Origin: Chloroflexi bacterium AL-N1
Lineage (GTDB): Bacteria > Chloroflexota > Chloroflexia > Chloroflexales > Roseiflexaceae
NCBI GenBank assembly: GCA_013122435.1
Contig: WYDT01000007.1
Span: 248,001-312,000 of the forward strand
DNA length: 64,000 nucleotides
Direction of reading: 5' to 3'
In this document: positions 55,759-64,000 of the stretch, piece after piece
Layout of the letters: each line of letters begins with the position of its first letter
Numbering within the stretch: the stretch's first letter is position 1
Program-made: the position numbers and the translations under genes
Notes under the pieces: generated by a model
Seen by the model: the letters and a program-made list of their open reading frames with translations, nothing else
The model's database searches: none
Told to the model about the DNA's origin: nothing

Positions 55759-56931
55759 TCAGGAATGATGACGGTATGATGCAATGAAGTTATAGGACTT
55801 ACTGATAAACTGAAAGTGGTATGGTGGAATCATCCGTACTGTATTTATGAGGAGAAAGCCCCCTCCAAGAATAGCGGCCAGTGTGAAAATGCCTGTATAC
55901 AAGGGCATCTGCCAGTCACCAAATGATGCCATCAATAGTACATGAACGGGATTGCCAATGAAGGTGTAGCAACAGAAAACCAGCGCGGAAATACCTACAA
56001 TATAGATGCCACGTAATTGATCAATCCATTGTGAAACAACGTGTGCAAATGAATGTACTACTTGCGCGTGCATCAACCACGAAAAATTGAAGAACGCTGC
56101 ATAGGCGAGTAGATTGGCCCAGAAGCCAATGCCCATAACGAAGAAGACCCCCGCGTGGAACAGGCAGGCAACTGCACAGAAGAGTCGTATGGAGCGACGG
56201 GAGCATGCCGCCAGTATAAATAACCCTTCGAAGAGTATCGTGCCGATATCGAGCAACTCCCATAGTATGGGTGAACGGATCGTAAGCAGATAATCGGCCA
56301 TCAACATCTGTCGGCCATCGCCAAAATAACGTGAGACCAGATGGCCCTGAACTGCTTGTGTTTGGAGGTCTGGCCAACCAAAGAGTACTTTAGGTATCGC
56401 AGCAGATAGCATACCTAAACCGATGAGGACAGCGAGCAACGCGAGTGGCCACGACGATCGGTTGGGTGTGTGGACTTGCTGGCGCCGTGTATCAAGCGAG
56501 AGGCGATCTCCCCAACCCGAAGCAGATAATACCAATGGTACCAGTATTACCAGAATAGTATGATTGATCTTGCCAAAGGAGAACAACCAGGCATTCCCAA
56601 GCATCATCAATACCGCAAAAGAGATTGATGCAAAACGGGTGCGATAGCCAATTAAAAGACATATATTGGCCAGTAGTGTCAGAAAATCAAATGCGTAAAA
56701 CACTATTTCTGGTGGAAACCCCCGAAAAAACATGGTTAGGCCCGGAGGAGGAGCAAAAAATGTATCGGGGAATTGTGCCATCCAGCTATATTGTTGTGAA
56801 CGGGTCATAATCAGCATACTTAATGCAAAAAGTATGCGATACATAGGTAATCCGGACAAACAAGTATCAAAAGCACGAAAGATATAGTGATCAATTTTAG
56901 CCTGGTAATAGGTAAGCGATATGTGTTTCAT
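55759..56931 (-). CDS. HTTM-like integral membrane protein
   Basis: A 390-residue protein with about nine to ten membrane segments. The N-terminus (RAFDTCLSGLPMYRILFALSMLI) and the conserved WLFSFGKINHTILVILVPLVLSASGWGDRLS block fit the HTTM / vitamin-K-dependent gamma-carboxylase-like membrane family. The carboxylase lysine cannot be assigned, so a reaction is not claimed. The start overlaps the stop of the upstream gene by 4 bases (ATGA), so the two are coupled. Confidence 0.75.
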   Translation of the reverse strand: MKHISLTYYQAKIDHYIFRAFDTCLSGLPMYRILFALSMLIMTRSQQYSWMAQFPDTFFAPPPGLTMFFRGFPPEIVFYAFDFLTLLANICLLIGYRTRFASISFAVLMMLGNAWLFSFGKINHTILVILVPLVLSASGWGDRLSLDTRRQQVHTPNRSSWPLALLAVLIGLGMLSAAIPKVLFGWPDLQTQAVQGHLVSRYFGDGRQMLMADYLLTIRSPILWELLDIGTILFEGLFILAACSRRSIRLFCAVACLFHAGVFFVMGIGFWANLLAYAAFFNFSWLMHAQVVHSFAHVVSQWIDQLRGIYIVGISALVFCCYTFIGNPVHVLLMASFGDWQMPLYTGIFTLAAILGGGFLLINTVRMIPPYHFQFISKSYNFIASYRHHS

Positions 56932-57524
56932 GTGAATTTAATCCTGAAAGAGCTACTGTCCTGATCGTTTTGGCGAAGATCGTTACGAGAATACTGTAGC
57001 GTATTGGTATAGTATATAAATTCAATAGCGTCTGGTGTTCGATGAGGATACAATTCGTGAATGCGCTGACTCAACCACTGTTTTGTATCGGGATGTGCCT
57101 CGGTCTCAAAAACGCCACGTTGTTGTTTAATGACATAGCCGGGGATGATCTGGGTTTTGATGAAACGCTCTAACTCGGAGGCTCCCCATACATCATCTGG
57201 TGGCGCCTGACGCTCATCTGTGGGACGGAACATCATCCGCATGATGGCTCCGTGGTGCGAGTCAGGGATTTCCGCCAGGAGTGTTTGCGGTGCGACGTGC
57301 TCCGTCAACCCATCATTGAAATGAATGATAATATCTGTTTGAGTTGACTCAAACGAACCGTCGGCCTTGGCGCCCTCTGTTCCTGCAAATGCTGGCATCA
57401 TAAGTGCTGGGTATGGCTCACCAAACAGATACACAAATAGCAACTGAAATGGAAAAATGAGCAAGATGCTAAGGAAAAGGATACGTATTTTTATAGTAGG
57501 GTGAAGAGTTAGATAGTTTGCCAT
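56928..57524 (-). CDS. Membrane-anchored partner of the HTTM-like protein
   Basis: A 198-residue protein of unknown family. It has one N-terminal membrane segment (about 12-35) and an extracytoplasmic domain (TDIIIHFNDGLTEHV; FRPTDERQAPPDDVWGASELE). The start at 57524 follows AGAAGGT. The 4-base overlap with the HTTM-like gene suggests that the products act together. Confidence 0.65.
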   Translation of the reverse strand: MANYLTLHPTIKIRILFLSILLIFPFQLLFVYLFGEPYPALMMPAFAGTEGAKADGSFESTQTDIIIHFNDGLTEHVAPQTLLAEIPDSHHGAIMRMMFRPTDERQAPPDDVWGASELERFIKTQIIPGYVIKQQRGVFETEAHPDTKQWLSQRIHELYPHRTPDAIEFIYYTNTLQYSRNDLRQNDQDSSSFRIKFT

Positions 57525-58493
57525 TATGCACACCTTCTTCTACAAGACATCGTAACAATGTATTACATACATAAACTGTGTAAAAGGTGACCAATGACGC
57601 GATGGAGATGTGATATGGCGATGAAAGTCATTCGTCAGTGTATTTGTAGTAAAATGTTCTCTAAATAGTAGTAAAGTACATAAAACCACATCTACATATT
57701 TGTACTCTATAGAACGAATATGATTCTGAAAATGTCACATAATTCGAACGACATTACATCAAAAATGTGCATGCTATAATAGTAAATAGCGTGGAGAAGC
57801 ACAATAACATCAGATGATATTATTGTCATCTGTATGTGAGCTTCTGGTCATTTGTGATGTGATATGTGATTGATATGAGTTATATCGATCAGATTATGCT
57901 TATCATTGCTTACCAAAGTTTAACTGGTTTAAAGCTGCTTCAACGAAATTATTTATAAAAAGTATTTATAAAAAGAGTTCATTTTATGCTCTGCGAAATC
58001 ATATAGGTTATTTGGAAGGTAAATAAAGCCTTTTGCGCGATAAGATAAACATCTTGTCATCTATGTAATCAATACTACTGTTAAACGTGAATTTGTCCTT
58101 CTTATTCCTCAAGTGACAGAGACTTGTCTGGCCATATGCTTGATTCATGAACATCATAGACTTACACTTTTTTGATTCAGGTGTAAATAGATCTCCCGGC
58201 AATGATTGGCCCGTTTCGGCTTTACCTCATTCTCCACTTGACAGATCCGCAATGTTTCTGTAGGATTTTCTTGATATTTAACCGTGTAGTAGTCGTTGCT
58301 ATTTGGGTTATACGACAATTTTTAACACGTAGTATCTATTCACCTCGCATTCGTGTGGGTATGTTCTGTGGTCATGGGTCACGCACAAGGTCCTTCCCGT
58401 TTATAACGTAGCGCGCTTACTGCACGCCGAATCGTTCTAGAGTTCAATCAAGCTGCCGTGTAGGGCAATAAAACTATTAGGTGGGAGAGTATT
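57525..58493. other. AT-rich intergenic region of about 970 bases
   Basis: No convincing gene. A short direct repeat (TATTTATAAAAAG, twice near 57950-57975) is present. Small open frames here look random in composition. Promoters of the flanking divergent genes are expected. Confidence 0.4.
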
Positions 58494-59861
58494 ATGGGCC
58501 GCTCAACAACATCTGGTACGCCAGATCGGGGTACTGGTACGCACGGATCAAGTATACGGTGGTGGCGACAAACTGCAGAGCCAGCCATGCTTACAGGATT
58601 GGTATTTGTGTTCTTTACAGTGGTCTTGTTGATGATCGCAGGTTGGTTGTCGGTTGAACATGGCTTACGTGTGGTTGTCGGTGTCTTTTGGGGCGCCGGT
58701 GCTTTATTACTCACACGACTGCCACTGTTTCTACGTCAGGGTCGGCGCCAATTGGTTGCCACGGCTGGTATGGTAATTGTCGCGCTGGGTACGATTCTGG
58801 TGATGACGCCGGGTACGACAACGCTAGCGATATCTTCACTCAATGATCGTTCTTCTGTCGAAGCCTTTGAACCACAGGTGACCACTTTTGAGCAGTTGGA
58901 AAGTATGTTGGCTGTTGATGAAACCCAACGTGCTACATCATCTGTCTTACAACAGGCAGGATCACTCACCTTCCAGGCACCACCACGTATTTCACGTCAG
59001 ACGTTCACACAGGTATTACAGAGTAACAGTTCACCGGCTGCGCCACACGCCAATGAACTCTATGATATCTTCGTCGAATATGGTCTTGATCCTGCTGTTG
59101 CACTGGCGTTCTTTGCCCATGAGTCATCGTTCTGCAAAGCTGGCGTGTGTATCGATCACGATACGAAGAGCTGGGGGAACATGCGCGCGGCCTACAATCG
59201 GACGCGGATTGTTGGCGTTGCTCCTGGACCATTTGTGCGTTACCGCTCCTGGCAGGATGGTGCACGCGATTGGTCAGAGCTTATTTTGTATCGCTATGTG
59301 AACCGTGGCCTTGATACCGTTGCGAAAGCTGTTCCAGTCTATGCTCCTGCATCTGATAACAACGTGCCGTCAGCCTATATTCGTTCGGTGAATGGAATGG
59401 TGGCGCGGTGGCAAGGTGTCTCACCAACTGTGTCAAATGTCGATCTTGCACCGTATTATTCACAATCGCTTGATGTTGCATTAGTGATGGAAACATTTCG
59501 TGCCAATGAATTAGAGTACTATCCTGAGTGGGCCTTTCACAAATACATGCTTGATGAGTCACGCGCTGACCGTCCACTTGGTACGCCGATTGACAAAAGT
59601 CGGATTATTACTGTTGGTGACAAGCAGTTTGCCGTTCAGGCCTTTGCACTGGATACACTCTATACACCCCTTGCTGAAGAGGAAAGTGAAACCAACTGGA
59701 GTGATGTACGCCGTTTGAGCGACTTACTGAAGCAGACTCCTGCAAGAGATCAGGACGAAGATGCCAAGGAGTCGGAGGAAGCTGATGCAAAGACAGAGGA
59801 AAAGGCTACTACGAAGACAGAGGAAAAGAGCACCAGCGATAAGGCAGATGAGTCTGACTAA
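58494..59861 (+). CDS. Membrane-anchored glucosaminidase/lysozyme-like protein
   Basis: A 455-residue protein with three N-terminal membrane segments (about 32-54, 58-77 and 84-107). An extracytoplasmic domain with the muramidase/glucosaminidase pattern follows (DPAVALAFFAHESSFCKAG ... KSWGNMRA ... FVRYRSWQDGARDW ... YIRSVNGMVARW). The Glu in HESSF is the likely catalytic acid. The last 60 residues are low-complexity K/E/T repeats (KTEEKATTKTEEK). It probably trims or remodels peptidoglycan. It has no obvious operon partners. Confidence 0.78.
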   Translation: MGRSTTSGTPDRGTGTHGSSIRWWRQTAEPAMLTGLVFVFFTVVLLMIAGWLSVEHGLRVVVGVFWGAGALLLTRLPLFLRQGRRQLVATAGMVIVALGTILVMTPGTTTLAISSLNDRSSVEAFEPQVTTFEQLESMLAVDETQRATSSVLQQAGSLTFQAPPRISRQTFTQVLQSNSSPAAPHANELYDIFVEYGLDPAVALAFFAHESSFCKAGVCIDHDTKSWGNMRAAYNRTRIVGVAPGPFVRYRSWQDGARDWSELILYRYVNRGLDTVAKAVPVYAPASDNNVPSAYIRSVNGMVARWQGVSPTVSNVDLAPYYSQSLDVALVMETFRANELEYYPEWAFHKYMLDESRADRPLGTPIDKSRIITVGDKQFAVQAFALDTLYTPLAEEESETNWSDVRRLSDLLKQTPARDQDEDAKESEEADAKTEEKATTKTEEKSTSDKADESD

Positions 59862-59957
59862 ACATATGGGCTTATGAGATATTTGCGGGCAGTTACCGTA
59901 TGGTAGCTGCTCGTATTATTTCGGAACAGGTATGACAATGCAGAAAGTAAGGTTATC

Positions 59958-60191
59958 GTGAGTCATCATGGACATTATCCTGCATTTCGACTATCAGATA
60001 ATGTGGTGATTGTTGAGCCGTTACGAGCGCTTCTGCAAGAGTTATGGAGTTATCGCTATGATGAACTCTATGATGACAAAGATGATGGTCGTGTTACGGA
60101 AGATCTTTGGAACGACTGTGACCGCCTTATCACCTTCTTTGAGACCTATCACCCATCTCTGGGACATCGACGTTTGGTCTATCTTGGCTAG
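59958..60191 (+). CDS. Small hypothetical protein
   Basis: A 77-residue acidic frame with no recognised domain, starting GTG at 59958 (HYPAFRLSDNVVIVEPLRALLQELW). Its composition (DELYDDKDDGRVTEDLW) looks coding. It may be the first part of a broken gene that continues in other frames to about 60584. Confidence 0.4.
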   Translation: MSHHGHYPAFRLSDNVVIVEPLRALLQELWSYRYDELYDDKDDGRVTEDLWNDCDRLITFFETYHPSLGHRRLVYLG

Positions 60192-60584
60192 GCTATGGTA
60201 GCAGCAGCTACGATAAAGTGCGTACTTCCGAAGATATCCAATCTCCTCTGGTCTTTGCAGCAGTACGGGCTTTTCTGGAAGATCAACAACCTCCACCTGC
60301 CAACTGGTCCGCGACTGAACCTCTTGAGATTGTAGGACAGCAAGACCTACACGAAGCAAGCTATGTCATCGTGGAACTAGCACGGGTTATATCCCGATCA
60401 AGCTCGCCTGGCTTTGTTCGATATTATGGATAATTGTTTAGACAGCTACGCGATCGAACCTGGCGCACAGTACCGCCGCAATGTCTTTAACTGGATGCTG
60501 GTTGAAGTTGTGCCAGCAGCATGGTCATGTCGGCTGCCATCCACGATGTATGATTTCGATAACCCATGGATACCACCTGAATAA
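60192..60584 (+). pseudogene. Possible remnant of a broken gene
   Basis: Two further protein-like frames follow. One runs to 60433 (SPLVFAAVRAFLEDQQPPPANW) and another from 60426 to 60584 (52 residues, EPGAQYRRNVFNWMLVEVVPAAW). They could be pieces of one gene with the frame at 59958 or unrelated small genes. No family is recognised. The rest to the trpA start shows nothing. Confidence 0.3.
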
Positions 60585-60842
60585 CGTAGCTATGCAATCT
60601 TACAACTCTGGTGTTCGGTGGAACAGCATTACAACGAGACTCAATGCCACAGCTACCTTTCAACATGACATAACAGATTATCAGCAGAATGATTTTTCTT
60701 CTACAGACCAAAGAAAGGGTCCCCATACAAAGTCAGTCGTAAAAAGACAACGGGGATACGCACTCCTCTTGATCACAATACCTATGTTTTAAGGTACAAT
60801 GAATGGTATTCCAGATAACTGTCGTGTGAAGGATTGATATTC

Positions 60843-61649
60843 ATGAGTCGCATCGCAAGAACTTTTGCTCGTTTGAAGCGTGAGCAACGTACCGCGCTTA
60901 TGCCCTACTTGATGGTCGGCTACCCTGAACGCGATTCGGTGTTGGAACTCGCACCAGCGTTAGCGGCGGCAGGGGCCGATTTATTTGAACTGGGTGTGCC
61001 GTTCTCCGATCCGCTGGCAGATGGAGCCACCATTCAGCGAGCATCACAACAGGCCCTCGCTAACAACGTTACGCTACCATACTGCATCGAAACTGCGGCT
61101 ACGTTGCGTGCCCGTGGCATCAGCGTACCCCTCGTGATGATGGGCTATTACAATCCGTTTTTGCAATATGGCATTGAGCAATTGTGTGTCGATGCGGCTG
61201 CGGCAGGTATTGATGGATTCATCATTCCTGATTTGCCACCAGAAGAGGCGCAACCATGCCTGCAGGCATGTCATGCGGTTGGTCTGGATTTTATTTGTTT
61301 TTTGGCCCCCACCAGTTCTGCAGAACGGATTGCCAAAGTTGCCGAAATTGCGAGCGGTTTTATCTATTGTGTTGCATTGACGGGCACAACAGGGGCTCGT
61401 CAGGAATTGTGGGAGGGATTGCCTGCCTTTCTCCAGCGTATTCGACACCATACAGATCTTCCGCTCGTGGTCGGTTTTGGTATCAGTAATGCAGCACATG
61501 TTCAGCAGGTGAGTGCCTATGCGGATGGGGCGATTGTGGCCAGCGCGTTGATCAACACCATCGAGCAGTTGCCCTCCAATGAGTATGTTGATGGATTGGC
61601 AGACGTGGTATGTCAACTCAAAAGTGGTACGATTATGACAGATCAGTAG
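60843..61649 (+). CDS. trpA: Tryptophan synthase alpha subunit
   Basis: Splits indole-3-glycerol phosphate into indole and glyceraldehyde 3-phosphate; indole passes to TrpB. The 268-residue TIM barrel has the catalytic Glu in FELGVPFSDPLADGATIQRA, the Asp in GIDGFIIPDLP, and the phosphate-binding GFGISN. GAAGGA at 60828-60833 supports the ATG at 60843. No trpB or other trp genes are next to it, so the pathway is split in this genome. Confidence 0.96.
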   Translation: MSRIARTFARLKREQRTALMPYLMVGYPERDSVLELAPALAAAGADLFELGVPFSDPLADGATIQRASQQALANNVTLPYCIETAATLRARGISVPLVMMGYYNPFLQYGIEQLCVDAAAAGIDGFIIPDLPPEEAQPCLQACHAVGLDFICFLAPTSSAERIAKVAEIASGFIYCVALTGTTGARQELWEGLPAFLQRIRHHTDLPLVVGFGISNAAHVQQVSAYADGAIVASALINTIEQLPSNEYVDGLADVVCQLKSGTIMTDQ

Positions 61650-61819
61650 TAATGTTTCGTATGTCGTGATCAGACATCTCTATTGACTATTGTTTTTGTT
61701 GACTGCAATGCGGTGTGTTATAATAAAAATGAATATCTTTTGATGAAATTGTGTCTATAATACCTGAACGCAAACGATAGAGATGTTTGCTGCGATCTTC
61801 AATGGAGAGGTTCGTTATT

Positions 61820-62056
61820 ATGCAAGGACAAGCAAGAGCTTACATTCTTATTGAGGCGGAAGCCGGGCAGGTTGGTGCAGTTATTGCAACATTGCGCAGT
61901 ATTGATGGTGTACACACAGCTGACCCTGTGACGGGACCGTATGATATCGTAGTGATGATCGAAACAAGTGATCAGCGCGATGTTGGTCGGCTAGTTATGA
62001 ATGACATTCACGCTATTGATGGTATTAAACGTACAATTACGTGTCTTGCTATTTAA
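61820..62056 (+). CDS. Stand-alone Lrp/AsnC ligand-binding (RAM) domain protein
   Basis: A 78-residue alpha/beta protein matching the RAM domain of Lrp/AsnC regulators (YILIEAEAGQVGAVIATL, VTGPYDIVVMIETSD) without a DNA-binding HTH. Such proteins bind amino acids and form ring assemblies. GGAGAGG precedes the ATG at 61820; the longer frame from 61787 includes that site. It lies about 80 bases upstream of citrate synthase. Confidence 0.9.
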   Translation: MQGQARAYILIEAEAGQVGAVIATLRSIDGVHTADPVTGPYDIVVMIETSDQRDVGRLVMNDIHAIDGIKRTITCLAI

Positions 62057-62139
62057 GTGAATCGAAAACGGGAATTGCTGGGTTAGGCTAGTCGTACGCC
62101 GATGGTGTTATAACATTAAGTGCTGAAAGAAGGAAAATC

Positions 62140-63255
62140 ATGAGCAAAGGATTGGAAGGCATTGTAGCGGCCTCCACAGCTATTAGCTGCATTGATGGAA
62201 TGAATGGCCGATTGTATTATCGCGGTCTTGATATCAATGAATTGGCCGAAAAGTCTGATTTTGAAGAAACCACTGCGCTTCTGTGGTACGGTAAACTACC
62301 TAATCGCCAGCAATATGACAGTTTTCGGAAAAAATTTGCTGATAATCGCCAGATTCCCAATGAAGTCTTAGCGATGATGATGTCGATGCCCAGAGAGACA
62401 TCGGCTATGGAAGTGATGCGTACGGCCGTTTCAGCACTTTCTCCATACGATCCACAAGTGTCGGACAACTCATTGGAGGCTAACGTTCAAAAGTCGATCC
62501 GTCTTACCGCATCGATGCCAACCATCCTTGCCTCATGGGATCGCATTCGCAATGGGCTTTGGCCGATCCCGCCCAGTTTAACCCTTGGACACGCTGCGAA
62601 TTTCTTGTACATGATGACAGGTAAAGAGCCAGACCCACGTGCGGCGCGTATCCTTGATATCTGCCTGATACTTCACGCCGACCATGGTTTGAATGCGTCA
62701 ACCTTCTCTGCGCGTATTACGTCATCAACGCTGTCCGATCTCCACTCAGCGATTGTGGCTGCGATTGGGACACTCAAAGGGCCATTGCATGGGGGAGCAA
62801 ACGAGCAAGTTATGCGGATGCTCCTCGAAATTGGTGATCCAGATCGAGCAGAGCAGTATATTCGTGGTGCTCTTACCGCAAAGAAGAAAATTATGGGTTT
62901 TGGGCATCGTGTCTACAAAGCTGATGATCCACGTGCATCCTGGCTGCAAAAACTCGCTGGCGATTTGGCGGATAGCTCTGGTAATCGAACATGGTACGAA
63001 ATCTCAGAGCGTGTTCGTACCATGGTGCAAGAGGCCAGGACTTTGCCAGTAAATGTGGATTTTTACTCGGCGTCGGTTTACTATACCCTTGGTATTCCTA
63101 TTGATTTGTTCACACCGATCTTTGCTATCAGTCGTGTTGCTGGGTGGACTGCCCATGTGTACGAACAATACAGCGATAATCGACTGATCCGTCCCGAGTC
63201 AGAGTATATCGGTCCAATGGATGTTCCATATACACCTGTGGATCAACGATCGTAA
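62140..63255 (+). CDS. Citrate synthase (or 2-methylcitrate synthase)
   Basis: Condenses acetyl-CoA with oxaloacetate. The 371-residue product has LEGIVAASTAISCIDG at the start, the HADHGLNAS active-site histidine, GPLHGGANEQV and GFGHRVYKADDPRA, and the final catalytic Asp in NVDFYSA. The length fits the short Gram-positive-type enzymes, which also include methylcitrate synthases; sequence alone does not decide this. No prp genes are adjacent, so a TCA-cycle role is more likely. Confidence 0.93.
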   Translation: MSKGLEGIVAASTAISCIDGMNGRLYYRGLDINELAEKSDFEETTALLWYGKLPNRQQYDSFRKKFADNRQIPNEVLAMMMSMPRETSAMEVMRTAVSALSPYDPQVSDNSLEANVQKSIRLTASMPTILASWDRIRNGLWPIPPSLTLGHAANFLYMMTGKEPDPRAARILDICLILHADHGLNASTFSARITSSTLSDLHSAIVAAIGTLKGPLHGGANEQVMRMLLEIGDPDRAEQYIRGALTAKKKIMGFGHRVYKADDPRASWLQKLAGDLADSSGNRTWYEISERVRTMVQEARTLPVNVDFYSASVYYTLGIPIDLFTPIFAISRVAGWTAHVYEQYSDNRLIRPESEYIGPMDVPYTPVDQRS

Positions 63256-63332
63256 TGGATTTTGTTTTGCATGTACAGTCAGTGGGAACCTTTTGAAGAG
63301 TCACAACGTCATGACGTTGTTGACCCTCCTTT

Positions 63333-63370
63333 GAGCAATGGCCTATACCTTGGGGTATAGGCCATTGCTC
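63333..63370. terminator. Hairpin after citrate synthase
   Basis: A perfect 17-bp stem (63333-63349 with 63354-63370) with a 4-base loop. The U-run is short (TTGT). Confidence 0.8.
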
Positions 63371-63385
63371 TTGTAGAAGCACATA

Positions 63386-64000
63386 ATGAAACAAACCGTA
63401 TCTGTCTCACTCGTTTGCACAGTGCGTGATGAAGCTGATAATATTGCGGTGCTGCTCGACTCAATGCTTCAACAAACACGTCCACCTGATGAAATTGTAG
63501 TCAACGATTGTTTGAGTCGTGACGCAACACCACAGATTGTCGGAAGTTACATTGCACGTGGTCATCCAATCCGCCTGGTTCGTGGTGGTTACAACATCCC
63601 TTCAGGCCGTAATAACGCGATTCGCCATGCACAGGGTTCGATCGTTGCGTGTACTGATGCTGGGTTAACACTTGACACACACTGGCTTGAACACATTATC
63701 GCACCGCTCGAACGGGATCAAGCCGATATTGTTGGTGGGTTTTTTCGTCCGATGCCGCAGAGTCTCTTTGAACTAGTGCTTGGGGCAACCAATTATCGTG
63801 AGGCTGCAGAGATTAATCCTGAAACCTTTCTACCCTTTGGTAAGTCGGTCGCGTTTTATAAGCGTGCCTGGGAACATGTTGACGGGTATCCAGAATGGGT
63901 TGATCATTGCGAAGATGTGTTATTCGATCTCGCACTCAAACGTGCAGGATATCGCTTTGCTTTTGCCCCTGATGCACTCGTCCTCTTTCGTCCGCGTTCA
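63386..64000 (+). CDS. Family 2 glycosyltransferase, partial
   Basis: The frame runs from ATG 63386 off the end of the window (205 codons, no stop). The N-terminus has the GT-A fold of family 2: SLVCTVRDEADNIAVLLDSM, the first strand and helix, PPDEIVVND, and the donor-site region VACTDAGLTLD in place of DxD. It probably transfers a sugar to a cell-surface glycan or lipid. This frame opens 16 bases after the hairpin. Confidence 0.88.
   Translation, partial: MKQTVSVSLVCTVRDEADNIAVLLDSMLQQTRPPDEIVVNDCLSRDATPQIVGSYIARGHPIRLVRGGYNIPSGRNNAIRHAQGSIVACTDAGLTLDTHWLEHIIAPLERDQADIVGGFFRPMPQSLFELVLGATNYREAAEINPETFLPFGKSVAFYKRAWEHVDGYPEWVDHCEDVLFDLALKRAGYRFAFAPDALVLFRPRS

Noticed and set aside
58008..58411. 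Two small frames in the spacer before the muramidase-like gene
   Set aside because: AT-rich, random-looking composition and no ribosome sites.

Overview
The window looks like a chromosomal piece of a Chloroflexota bacterium, most likely class Chloroflexia (Herpetosiphon/Chloroflexus-like). This is an inference from gene content: BTAD-NB-ARC-TPR regulators, a PAS-STAS RsbR-like protein, a sigma factor/CHAT/S8 protease neighbourhood, a long IleRS with an altered HIGH motif under T-box control, and a phytoene-dehydrogenase-like oxidoreductase. No tRNA, rRNA, CRISPR array or intact insertion sequence was seen.

Layout. 0.1-9.4 kb is mostly housekeeping: mscL with a zinc ribbon, panD, an ATP-dependent DNA ligase, small membrane proteins, a dual-specificity phosphatase, a large membrane-anchored beta-propeller protein with one CxxCH haem motif, and a Rieske oxygenase. 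9.5-21.2 kb is a RiPP (ribosomally made, modified peptide) locus: a BTAD regulator, a LuxR-type gene broken by a 38-bp tandem duplication, a Cys-rich precursor, an ATP-grasp maturase, an ABC exporter, a DsbA-like protein, a ClpP-class serine protease, a MauE-like membrane protein and a TlpA-like thioredoxin, followed by three more precursors on the opposite strand. 21.3-28.8 kb has a phasin under a double-operator promoter, a wax ester synthase/DGAT, a CrtI-like oxidoreductase, and ileS with its T-box leader. 29-35.7 kb has a sigma factor, an anti-sigma-like protein, a TPR-CHAT protease, a repeat-rich spacer and a subtilisin with aspartate-rich inserts. 36.1-37.9 kb holds two broken genes. 38.2-45.7 kb is a second, rearranged copy of the RiPP locus: TlpA and MauE on the minus strand, an IS5-like relic, then precursor, ATP-grasp, ABC exporter, protease and a type II thioesterase. 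45.6-55.7 kb is a minus-strand galactoside operon: LacI regulator (frameshifted), peptide-type ABC transporter, GH35 beta-galactosidase and an unknown protein. 55.7-64 kb carries an HTTM-like membrane protein and partner, a membrane-anchored muramidase-like protein, trpA, a stand-alone Lrp/AsnC ligand-binding domain, citrate synthase and the start of a glycosyltransferase.

The most interesting content is the duplicated RiPP system. Five precursors share a leader with an LF-[AG] start and a G-x-Y-[DN]-x3-Q-[LV]-W-x-G block at the leader/core boundary. Each core has an even number of cysteines (8, 8, 8, 6, 4) and the leaders have none. Both loci pair an ATP-grasp enzyme of the graspetide (MvdC/MvdD) type with thiol-redox proteins and a ClpP-class protease, and neither exporter has a C39 leader-peptidase domain. 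The inferred pathway is ATP-grasp crosslinking in the cytosol, leader removal by the serine protease, export, and disulfide formation outside the membrane by the DsbA/MauE/TlpA proteins.

Five genes are broken (luxR-like, TylF-like methyltransferase, PAS-STAS, IS5 transposase, lacI). Two of these breaks lie in short homopolymers and could be sequencing errors.
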